From: Candidatus Odinarchaeota archaeon
Lineage (GTDB): Archaea; Asgardarchaeota; JAGGXT01
Assembly: GCA_021162905.1 (NCBI GenBank)
Contig: JAGGXT010000241.1
Span: 1-13,182, forward strand
Length of the DNA stretch: 13,182 nucleotides
Direction: 5' to 3'
A model generated the notes under the pieces. The model saw only the letters and a list, made by a program, of their open reading frames with translations. It ran no database searches and was not told the DNA's origin. Shown piece after piece: positions 7,007 through 13,182 of this stretch (its first letter is position 1; every line of letters begins with the position of its first letter). The position numbers and the translations under genes were made by a program.

Positions 7007-7807
7007 CTATAGAAGAAATCTTCCAACGAAATTGTAGACATATATTTTTAATTGATCGATGCTGGCTCTTAGGTCTCCAGATATAAGAAAAATGGCTGTA
7101 CTTTTTGGAATGGCTAAGATTAGGTTTCTAATGGTCACTAAGCCTGACTGTACCCCATATTTTTTTTGTAGTTTTGCGATTTGAGCTAAGCTTTGCAAGT
7201 TATATTTTGGATTTAGATAATGATAACACCAAAGATCTTTCGGAGCTAAACATCTGTAGCCTTTCTGTTCCACATATCTCTTTATATACCAGTCTTCATA
7301 CACGTGTAAGTCGCTAGGAATCTCTATGTCTTTTACTACCCGTGTTCGGATCAAAGTGTCGTGCAAACCTCCACGGTTATCAAAATTTCTTCTAGCAAGT
7401 TGGTATTCACTTTTACGCCTCAAATAATACATCACTTTCATTCTATTTCTTGCATGAGGATTAGCGATAACATCCCAGCCCCAGATTAGCCCAACATCCG
7501 GTGTCATATACTTCTGAGCAATCTTAAACCAGTTAGGACGTAGAATAACATCATCATCAACAAACATGAACCATTCCGTCTTTACCTGTTTAATACCATA
7601 TTGGCGTGCAACAGCTCTATTACCTTTTATTTGATGAATTTCAACTCTAGGAAGTTTTTCAAGAATTTTTAGCGTATCGTCTTCACTAAAGGCATCAACA
7701 ACTATTAAACGATTAACAGGTATTTCTCGGTAAATTGAACGTAAAGATTTTTCAAACACTGGCGTATGAGTTGCGCTATTTTTCGTGATCATAATAACGT
7801 CTATCAT
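7007..7807 (-). CDS. Family 2 glycosyltransferase (GT-A fold)
   Basis: The 266-residue protein opens with IDVIMITKNS, the first strand of the GT-A nucleotide-binding domain. VVDAFSEDDT (35-44) binds the sugar nucleotide, FVDDDV at about 84-86 is the metal-binding DXD motif, and HVYEDWY (residues 168-174) holds the acceptor-side ED motif with the catalytic base. It transfers a sugar from a nucleotide donor, at the cytoplasmic membrane face, to a lipid-linked acceptor or protein; donor and acceptor are unknown. A longer frame begins at an ATG at 7843 inside the kinase-fusion gene, but AGGAGG at 7818-7823 lies 10 bases before the ATG at 7807, and residue alignment to the family also starts there. 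The gene follows the fusion gene's stop by 14 bases. Confidence 0.9.
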   Translation of the reverse strand: MIDVIMITKNSATHTPVFEKSLRSIYREIPVNRLIVVDAFSEDDTLKILEKLPRVEIHQIKGNRAVARQYGIKQVKTEWFMFVDDDVILRPNWFKIAQKYMTPDVGLIWGWDVIANPHARNRMKVMYYLRRKSEYQLARRNFDNRGGLHDTLIRTRVVKDIEIPSDLHVYEDWYIKRYVEQKGYRCLAPKDLWCYHYLNPKYNLQSLAQIAKLQKKYGVQSGLVTIRNLILAIPKSTAIFLISGDLRASIDQLKIYVYNFVGRFLL

Positions 7808-7821
7808 AAGTTGATTGCCTC

Positions 7822-9009
7822 CTACTTTGCTAAGCCTAAACATTTTAGAACATAATGTCTTAATTTTTTATGTACGTACTCTATACTTTTGCTTGTGTCA
7901 ATTATGATGTAATTTTTCTCTTTTGCAAGTTTTTTAAATTCCTCTTTTGCTTTCTTATGGTACCAAACTGGATGTTGGACTCTTCGTTTAAGAACCACTT
8001 CTATGGGTACATCTAAAATTGCTCCATGTTTGGGCATCAACCGCTTATATATCCATTCTAATCCATTGGTTGGATAATCAAGTAGTTTATGCCTCAAAAT
8101 GTAGTCAAAAAAGTGTCTATCTGCTATTACAACTCTCTTTCCTTTAATTCTTTCAGCCCACACTTTAATGAGTATGTAGAGTAAATTATCCAATAAAAGT
8201 ATATAGGGTCTCAGCCGTGAAAAAACGCTTCTTTTAATGCGCCGTCTATGGGCTAAACTGTAATCAAAGCCTTTGACAAATGTTCCTCTATGTATCGTTT
8301 TAGATAAAAGTGTTAGAATCGGGTTTCTAAAGAGGTGCAGAGGGGTAGCTGGTATGCCTTGTTCATTGAACCACTTTGCTAAGAGCCTGGAATGTGTTGT
8401 TTTCCCAGCGCCATCGGTTCCACCTAAATAAAAAACCTGGAACCTAAAGAAATTTCTAATATATTCGTCATTTATAAAGAATCCACTTAGTAAAAGCAGA
8501 ATACCTAGAAATGTACAAAGCGTTGTTAGGATTTCGGATTTTAAAATTTTGAAAATATCTATAGTAAGTGGAATAAATAAGCCAAAAATTATCATTGTAA
8601 ATCTCAGTAAGTCGGCTTTACTATTTCTTTTCCACGGATACCCTCTATATATAAGGGAAAGTAAGAAAATACCTATAATTACGAGGTTAACTGATGTTGA
8701 ACACGGCCATGAATAATTTAATCCAAGTTTAACATAAGCGAAAGGGAAGAATAAAGTTTGGAAATCTGTTGTAAGCCAATCTAAAAAGAAATGTAAGGCT
8801 AGGCCAGAAATTAACCACAATCTTCTAGTAATAACTGTAATGATGGTAAATGCAAATATATTGTGAAGGACGTACTGATGTGAAAATAAAAGATCTAAAT
8901 CGGGGAGAAGAAGGCCGAATGTGAACCACCATAACTTCCTTCTATCAATTCTTTTCCACAAAAACTGGCAGATAATTAAGCCAATTAACACTTGAATTAT
9001 AACATCCAA
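7822..9009 (-). CDS. Fusion: YdjM-like membrane hydrolase domain + thymidylate-kinase-like domain
   Basis: Residues 1-180 are membrane-bound with about six hydrophobic segments. They contain FGLLLPDLDLLFSHQ (Pro36, Asp37, Asp39, His44), a VLHN at 47-50, and ALHFFLDW (His73, Asp77), the pattern of the LexA-binding, inner-membrane-associated hydrolase family (YdjM type) thought to bind metal. Residues 190-395 are a separate P-loop kinase: YLGGTDGAGKTTHSRLL (Walker A 197-204), then VVIADRHFFDYILRH (291-306) with the DR motif of thymidylate kinases, and a lid region near KRRVQHPVWYHKK. The frame is continuous with no start codon at the junction, so it is a true fusion. Kinases of this type occur in polysaccharide clusters and need not act on dTMP. 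Start: TTG at 9009 with GGTGA 7 bases upstream. Confidence 0.8.
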   Translation of the reverse strand: MDVIIQVLIGLIICQFLWKRIDRRKLWWFTFGLLLPDLDLLFSHQYVLHNIFAFTIITVITRRLWLISGLALHFFLDWLTTDFQTLFFPFAYVKLGLNYSWPCSTSVNLVIIGIFLLSLIYRGYPWKRNSKADLLRFTMIIFGLFIPLTIDIFKILKSEILTTLCTFLGILLLLSGFFINDEYIRNFFRFQVFYLGGTDGAGKTTHSRLLAKWFNEQGIPATPLHLFRNPILTLLSKTIHRGTFVKGFDYSLAHRRRIKRSVFSRLRPYILLLDNLLYILIKVWAERIKGKRVVIADRHFFDYILRHKLLDYPTNGLEWIYKRLMPKHGAILDVPIEVVLKRRVQHPVWYHKKAKEEFKKLAKEKNYIIIDTSKSIEYVHKKLRHYVLKCLGLAK

Positions 9010-9076
9010 GTTTTTTTCACCGATTTAACATTTTTACAATACCTAGATTATGTACATGTTAGTAAAGGGATTTCCT

Positions 9077-9088
9077 CTATAAATTTTT
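9077..9088 (-). promoter_or_regulatory. Candidate TATA box for the membrane-hydrolase/kinase fusion operon
   Basis: Minus-strand AAAAATTTATAG lies about 70-80 bases before the TTG start in an otherwise unremarkable 292-base spacer (9010-9301). A transcript starting about 25 bases further on would carry the GGTGA ribosome site and could continue through the glycosyltransferase, deacetylase, ATP-grasp and HAD genes, whose spacings are -4 to 61 bases. I see nothing else in the spacer. Confidence 0.35.
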
Positions 9089-9301
9089 CTTTTAATTCTC
9101 TCTACGAACCACTTTAAAGCAGTTATGGAACTCCTACATACTAGTTCTCAAATAACTCTGCAAAATTTTCCCTATCACCAATATTATCTTCAAAAAGTCT
9201 TAAAAATTTGTATTTAAAGAGCATTCAATAAATTGTGATGTTATAAAATGGGTTCTCTGATATAAATGTTCATTGCTATAAAATACGCTTACTTTCAAAT
9301 C

Positions 9302-10153
9302 TTATGAGCACCATTCTAGGATTTTATGATAAAAATCGGTTATATCGTTGGGTTCCCAATCTATATCTATGTTAAGTGAATAGAATGCGTGGTCGCTATG
9401 ATTACCTGTACCATCAGGTTCTGGTTTCATCCCATGGTCTGAAACAATAAGAAATATTGTGTCTTTGGGTAGCTGTTTTTTTATTTTAAAGGCTAGAATA
9501 TCTAGTCTTCTGTAGATTCTCCTAAGTTTTTGTGGTCTCTTAACGATGTGTAGGTGCCCCATCAAATCGGCGATATCGAAATACGCCATAAATAGCTTCC
9601 ATTCCTTTTGAAGACTTTCAAAGAGCTTTTTTTTCCTCTCTTCATGGACTCTCCAAATCTCTTTTTCATATTCTTTGAGACCCGCCAATAGTGCTTTGCT
9701 TAACCGTCGGTGTAATTCCGTGTTATCACTATACGTTGGGACATAAACATCGATAGATGGTTTAACTAAATCAAAAAATGTTTTTGCGTTTAGATCTTTC
9801 CTATTAACTACTCTAGGCCCTAAACCAATTTTATAAAGTATTTTTCTTTTCCCTTTAATCCAACTTATGAGTGGGAGTTTCCTAATACGGTCTAATATCC
9901 TTCCGTAAGTCCATATGCTTCTAATTTTGTGTTTTGTTGGGGGAAGGCCAGTAATAAAGGATGCCCAAACAATGGGAGTATAGGGTACATTTTCTTTAGA
10001 AGTATCTTTAGCCCATAAGGGCTTAGATTTGATGCAATACTCTGCGCGAAGTTTTATTTTACCAAATTTCTTTTGCATCAAACCTTTTAAATTCCATTGC
10101 TTCACTAAGTCATATTCTAAACCGTCTAAAGCAAGTATAAAAACTCTTCTCAA
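9302..10153 (-). CDS. Type I phosphodiesterase / alkaline-phosphatase-superfamily enzyme
   Basis: The metal-site residues of nucleotide pyrophosphatase/phosphodiesterases appear in order: Asp10 in ILALDGLEYD; the nucleophile Thr59 in PYTPIVWASFITG; Asp196 and His200 in DLMGHLH (the DxxGH motif); Asp239-His240 in IVSDHGM; and His252 or His255 in GTGNHSDHAFYS. The enzyme should hydrolyse or transfer a phosphodiester or phosphate group. At 283 residues it is short for the family, lacking large insertions after the nucleophile. No signal peptide is evident, so it probably acts in the cytoplasm or at the inner membrane face. Start: TTG at 10153 with GGAGG at 10163-10167, 9 bases upstream. Relatives occur in archaeal glycan loci; the exact substrate is unknown. 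Confidence 0.85.
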   Translation of the reverse strand: MRRVFILALDGLEYDLVKQWNLKGLMQKKFGKIKLRAEYCIKSKPLWAKDTSKENVPYTPIVWASFITGLPPTKHKIRSIWTYGRILDRIRKLPLISWIKGKRKILYKIGLGPRVVNRKDLNAKTFFDLVKPSIDVYVPTYSDNTELHRRLSKALLAGLKEYEKEIWRVHEERKKKLFESLQKEWKLFMAYFDIADLMGHLHIVKRPQKLRRIYRRLDILAFKIKKQLPKDTIFLIVSDHGMKPEPDGTGNHSDHAFYSLNIDIDWEPNDITDFYHKILEWCS

Positions 10154-10658
10154 GTCTTATTTCCTCCATTTTTAGAGGCAGTTCTATATTTTATTAACTT
10201 AACCCTTTAAATCTTTTGGGAGGGTAAACAAGTCACATTTAAAACCAAGACAATGCTGAAAAATCCAAAAGTGAAGGAAAGTAAGGAGTTAGGGAGGGTA
10301 AATAGTAGAATAATATAAAATAATAAGTAACTTCTCATTGTGATATTTTTTCAAATAGATGTACAGTGTGGACTGTTCGGAAGGTTTTAATATATGCGTG
10401 AATTACGGCAAAAAAACAGTAATACATCAAGATTGAAAATTTTTAAAACCAGAAAGCGGCAAAAAGCCAAAAAGGCGAAGTATATTATAGTAGATAGGGA
10501 AAATTCCGTATTTCCGGAGTTAGCTTTGTCTTCGCACAGTTGTTGCGGAAAAGCTGAAACGTTTCATATTATCAAATTAATCGATTATCGCATGAATCAA
10601 CAAATTGATTTTATTTTTGATATTATCCGTTCTTCGAAGAGTATTTTTAGTATTGAAT
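10154..10658. other. 505-base region without a confident gene, upstream of the phosphodiesterase
   Basis: The left end holds the GGAGG ribosome site and two TATA-like minus-strand matches for the phosphodiesterase (about 10185-10197 and 10205-10213; the second gives the better leader length). A purine-rich + strand tract (10271-10302) contains a second copy of GGGAGGGTAAA, first seen at 10218-10228. On the + strand a 116-codon frame runs from an ATG at 10394 to 10744, preceded by GGAAGG, and encodes a lysine/arginine-rich start. I do not recognise it and its last third is antisense to the flippase remnant, so I do not call it a gene. No repeats or transposase remnants were identified. Confidence 0.45.
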
Positions 10659-11040
10659 TTATTTTGGGATTATTTGTTCTACGAGTTCTTGTGGTAAGAT
10701 GGCTCTTGCCACTATGCTTAGATCTTCGCGAGCTATTAGGTTGAGTCGTGTGTATGTTATGGTGGTCCCAAGTAGGATGATTGAGATGCCGATGTAGCAT
10801 GGTAGGTTTGGTAGGTATGTTAATAGGCTTATTAGGATTGGTGTTTCTGTTATAGTGAAGAAGAGTTTCCATTTTATTGTGAATTTTATTTATGGACTAT
10901 GTAGATTGTTGCAAGGAAACCTGTGAAAAGACTTGCAAGGAATGATATTGCTGCTCTGGTTCCGCTCAAAGTGAGAACTAGTAGGGAGTATAAGGTTACT
11001 CTTGTAATGGTCATAACTAAGCCTGTGGTTAGTACTATGC
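10659..11040 (-). pseudogene. Flippase 3' remnant, frameshifted and fused to a sulfatase-like 5' remnant
   Basis: The minus strand encodes membrane segments in two frames. The first, from about 11040 to a TAA at 10886, reads LVMTITRVTLYSLLVLTLSG and SFLASLFTGFLATIYIVHK. The second, 10889 down to TAA at 10659, reads IKFTIKWKLFF, then hydrophobic segments, then LIAREDLSIVARAILPQELV. Placed against the intact flippase of this window, they follow its last 130 or so residues: FSIEWKCSIKIL matches FTIKWKLFFTIT, and VTMEDIQNLKAIFRGI matches LIAREDLSIVARAIL. A one-base shift in the A-rich stretch near 10889 separates the two parts. It is a decayed gene with no N-terminal three quarters, joined upstream to a different decayed gene. 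Confidence 0.75.
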
Positions 11041-11207
11041 TATATAGTCCTGTGAAAATCGATGTATGCGCAGGTGTCGTCCAAGGACTTGGTGTTATCG
11101 CATTATCGTACGAGATAAAACCTAAACGTTTGAGTTCATTCCACAAGGGTTTAGCATTCTTTTCTTAGTGTATCAACTATGATCATTACCACATGCGGTT
11201 GATCCAT
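11041..11207 (-). pseudogene. Sulfatase-like (alkaline-phosphatase superfamily) 5' remnant with frameshift
   Basis: An ATG at 11207 opens MDQPHVVMIIVDTLRKE, the classic N-terminus of sulfatase-like enzymes with the metal-binding Asp of VDTLR. That frame stops at TAA 11151-11153. The adjacent frame continues without a gap as AKPLWNELKRLGF and then AITPSPWTTPAHTSIFTGLY, the active-site helix region in which a Thr or Ser rather than Cys would be the nucleophile. One extra base in the A-rich AAAAGAATGC stretch explains the break. After FTGLY, where the family continues with Pro or Ser and a His-Gly, the sequence jumps into the flippase remnant, so only about 55 of some 400 residues survive. Both frames together are too well matched to be chance. 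Confidence 0.8.
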
Positions 11208-11339
11208 TTTATATACTACTAAACTCTATTGTTTCACCAAATATTAATTTAAAAACAATACTTAAAGAACTTGAATGAACTATAGAGGAGAAAATATAAG
11301 ATCAAGATCAACTGCTTTACCCAAGATGTAATGAAGTTG

Positions 11340-12710
11340 TTACTTATTATAATTAGGAGGCAAAGTAACTCCCACCGTTACGTATATTACCTCCTCATGA
11401 AGTTCATTAATTTTATCAATAAGTATTCTCTTAGTATCAATAATTATAGGCTTTCTCGCATATTTTTTAAAATCCTTGAATGTAAGTCTTTTGAATTCGC
11501 TCCAATCGGTAACAATAATTACAGCATCACAATTCTTAATACACTCATACATTGACGAGGCATACACAACCTTGTTTCCTAAAACATTCTTAGCGTTTTC
11601 CATAGCTAAAGGATCATAAACCCTAACCCTAGCATTCTTCTCAATAAGATAATTAACAATTCTAATGGCAGGAGAATCACGAACATCATCTATGTCAGCC
11701 TTAAAAGCAAGGCCAAGAATAGCCACAACTTTATCGCTTAAATTCCCCAAAACATCTTCAACAAGTCCTACGACATGCCTCATCTGTTCTTCATTAACTT
11801 TATAAATAGCTTTAAGAAGAACCGGATCATACCCAAATTTTTCGCAAGTTCTTATTAAAGCTCTAAGATCTTTAGGAAGACATATACCTCCGAAACCCGG
11901 CCCAGCCTTAAGATACTGTGCACCAATCCTCGGATCTAACCCCATGCCATAAGCAACAACATCCACGTTGGCTCCAGGAAGCAATTCGCACAACCTAGCA
12001 ATAGTATTAATAAAACTCACTCTCATAGCCAAAAAAGCATTACTAGCATACTTAATCAACTCAGCGTTAACCGGAGTAGTCCTTATAAGCGGCGGCAATT
12101 TACCACGGTAAACATCTAAAAGAAACCGGTAAAGAACATCTCCACTTTTCTTATCAAATTCGCCTATAACTATGCGCCAAGGATTTAAAATATCTTGAAC
12201 TGCTGAGCCCTCTCTTAAAAACTCAGGCATAAAACATAAACCAACATCTTCACCAACCTTCTTACCCGAAACGTTCTCGAGTAGAGGCTTCACAACGTTC
12301 TCAGTAGTTGTAGACGGAACAGTACTATTAACAACCACCAAATGATATTCTTCCTTGTCGCGAAGGACCTCACCAATCATAGAAATAGCTGACCTAACTT
12401 GGCTGAGATCCGCGCTACCATCTTGGAGAGAAGGTGTATTAACGCAAACAAAAGATATATCTGTCGACAAAACCGCATCCCTATAATTTTCGGTAACCCT
12501 TATTTCTCCATCTTTAACAAGGCTTTCAAGATGTTTAGCAACATCAGGCTCCTTAATAGGTGAAACACCCTTCCTAACAAGTTCAATTTTCTCCCTGTCC
12601 ACATCAAACCCAACTACATTGATTCCTCTTAACGCATATGCAATAGCGTGACTGAGACCAACATAGCCTAAACCAAATATAGAGACCTTCCACGTAGACA
12701 AGTTATTCAC
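11340..12710 (-). CDS. UDP-glucose 6-dehydrogenase
   Basis: The enzyme oxidises UDP-glucose to UDP-glucuronate with two NAD+. The 456 residues show the Rossmann motif IFGLGYVGLSHAIAYA (11-26) with FDVD acidic strand end (35-38); FMPEFLREGSAVQD (160-173) with the catalytic Glu residues; Lys220 and Asn224 in AELIKYASNAF; nucleophile Cys277 in GPGFGGICLPKD; and ILGLAFKADIDDVRDSPA in the C-terminal UDP-binding domain. PEFLREG separates it from the WecC-type paralogue at 962-2287, which has SPER. Its GTG start overlaps the upstream pyrophosphorylase stop (GTGA). A TTG at 12701, preceded by GGTGA at 5 bases, is an alternative start and would give MSTWKVSIFG. Coupling to the pyrophosphorylase fits a UDP-glucose to UDP-glucuronate supply. 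Confidence 0.92.
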   Translation of the reverse strand: MNNLSTWKVSIFGLGYVGLSHAIAYALRGINVVGFDVDREKIELVRKGVSPIKEPDVAKHLESLVKDGEIRVTENYRDAVLSTDISFVCVNTPSLQDGSADLSQVRSAISMIGEVLRDKEEYHLVVVNSTVPSTTTENVVKPLLENVSGKKVGEDVGLCFMPEFLREGSAVQDILNPWRIVIGEFDKKSGDVLYRFLLDVYRGKLPPLIRTTPVNAELIKYASNAFLAMRVSFINTIARLCELLPGANVDVVAYGMGLDPRIGAQYLKAGPGFGGICLPKDLRALIRTCEKFGYDPVLLKAIYKVNEEQMRHVVGLVEDVLGNLSDKVVAILGLAFKADIDDVRDSPAIRIVNYLIEKNARVRVYDPLAMENAKNVLGNKVVYASSMYECIKNCDAVIIVTDWSEFKRLTFKDFKKYARKPIIIDTKRILIDKINELHEEVIYVTVGVTLPPNYNK

Positions 12711-13182
12711 CTTTTAACCTTATTTAGTGCCCACTCATAGCTTTCACGCAACGCATTCCAGTATCTACGAGGATTGCCTACATCTAAACGTTTCTCATTT
12801 TCACAAAGCTTCACAGCAAGAACCTTCTCACCACTATCTATAGCAGCCTTAATAGCATCTGTAAGCTGTATTTCCCCCTTCTTGTCTGGTTCTGTTTTCC
12901 TTAACTTATCAAATATTGAAGGCTTAAACACATATATGGCTACAACAGCCAAATTTGAAGGAGGCTCCCTAGGCTTCTCAACAATATCCAACACACGTAA
13001 AATTCCTTCTTCCATAAACTCCGCTTTTACAACACCATACTGTCTTGGATTCTCAACTTCCTCAACCAAAAACATAACATCAGCATTATTCTTATCAAAC
13101 GCCTTAAGAAGCCTCCTCAAATGACCACCATTATTACTTAAAATAAGGTCATCACCAGCATGAACAAGAAAAGGTTCAGAGC
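12707..13182 (-). CDS. Sugar-1-phosphate nucleotidyltransferase (UTP-glucose-1-phosphate uridylyltransferase type), N-terminus beyond window
   Basis: The frame is open through the right edge, so the gene's start is missing; about 158 C-terminal residues are visible. EPFLVHAGDDLIL contains the Asp that binds sugar phosphate and metal in RmlA/GalU-like pyrophosphorylases. VEEVENPRQYGVVKAEF, then DIVEKPREPPSN (the EKP motif), AIYVFKPSIFDKL and GEIQLTDAI follow in the usual order, and RLDVGNPRRYWNAL closes the fold. GalU-type proteins make UDP-glucose from glucose-1-phosphate and UTP, and the next gene, a UDP-glucose dehydrogenase overlapped by GTGA, supports that over the dTDP-glucose (RmlA) role. 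The missing N-terminal nucleotide-binding loop would be needed to settle the nucleotide. Confidence 0.88.
   Translation of the reverse strand, partial: SEPFLVHAGDDLILSNNGGHLRRLLKAFDKNNADVMFLVEEVENPRQYGVVKAEFMEEGILRVLDIVEKPREPPSNLAVVAIYVFKPSIFDKLRKTEPDKKGEIQLTDAIKAAIDSGEKVLAVKLCENEKRLDVGNPRRYWNALRESYEWALNKVKR

Noticed and set aside
7808..7843. A longer glycosyltransferase start at the ATG at 7843, inside the kinase-fusion gene.
   Set aside because: The AGGAGG at 7818-7823 points to the ATG at 7807, and the extra 12 residues precede the normal start of the GT-A fold.
10218..10302. Direct repeat GGGAGGGTAAA at 10218-10228 and 10292-10302.
   Set aside because: Two copies of 11 bases in a purine-rich tract are weak evidence for a functional repeat, and no insertion-sequence features flank them.
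10394..10744. A + strand frame of 116 codons with a GGAAGG before its ATG and a lysine/arginine-rich N-terminus.
   Set aside because: I recognise no family, its last third is antisense to the flippase remnant, and the surrounding region is decayed DNA. It stays possible as a small basic protein, but the sequence alone does not support it.
10597..10872. A minus-strand frame rich in His, Asn and Thr.
   Set aside because: It is an out-of-frame reading of the flippase remnant; the neighbouring frame gives clear membrane segments and a flippase-like tail.
1..13182. CRISPR arrays, tRNA or rRNA genes, and insertion sequences with inverted ends.
   Set aside because: Reading both strands I saw no regularly spaced repeats, no cloverleaf-like sequence with a GTTC loop in the spacers, and no transposase motifs.

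Overview
The window looks archaeal. Supporting signs are AT-rich spacers with TATA-like boxes instead of -35/-10 pairs, a VapB/VapC-type toxin-antitoxin locus, heavy use of ATA, AGA and AGG codons, GTG/TTG starts behind GGAGG or GGTGA ribosome sites, and protein families typical of archaeal surface-glycan (Agl/Wzx-like) loci. A thermophilic Thermoproteota- or Bathyarchaeia-like source is my guess. Nothing in the window, such as an rRNA, fixes the taxon.

Layout. At the left edge a PIN-domain toxin on the + strand, cut by the window start, faces a ribbon-helix-helix antitoxin on the - strand. Fused to the antitoxin's end is a short, apparently decayed toxin start. Everything to the right is on the - strand and is a cell-surface polysaccharide or glycoprotein-glycan locus. 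Read right to left in transcription order it holds: a sugar-nucleotide pyrophosphorylase (cut by the right edge); a UDP-glucose dehydrogenase joined to it by a GTGA overlap; a broken sulfatase-like gene fused to the tail of a broken flippase; a small type I phosphodiesterase; a membrane protein fused to a thymidylate-kinase-like domain; a family 2 glycosyltransferase; a polysaccharide deacetylase; an ATP-grasp ligase and a HAD hydrolase joined by a TTGA overlap; an intact Wzx-type flippase; and a WecC-type UDP-sugar dehydrogenase.

How the genes fit together. The pyrophosphorylase and UDP-glucose dehydrogenase would supply UDP-glucose and UDP-glucuronate. The WecC-like enzyme would supply a uronate such as UDP-ManNAcA. 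The glycosyltransferase, deacetylase, ATP-grasp/HAD pair, kinase fusion and phosphodiesterase would build or decorate the glycan, and the flippase would move lipid-linked units across the membrane. No polymerase or oligosaccharyltransferase is visible and there is only one glycosyltransferase, so the pathway must continue outside the window.

The two dehydrogenases bracket a cassette (about 2.3 to 11.2 kb) whose strand composition differs from its flanks. The flanks are A+C-rich on the + strand whatever the gene direction, while most of the cassette samples, and the pseudogenes most of all, are G+T-rich there. With the two broken genes this suggests a swappable glycan cassette that arrived, inverted or turned over separately from the housekeeping precursor genes.

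The most unusual items are the membrane-hydrolase/kinase fusion, the sulfatase::flippase chimeric pseudogene, the overlapping palindromic operator of the antitoxin, and the translationally coupled ATP-grasp/HAD pair.
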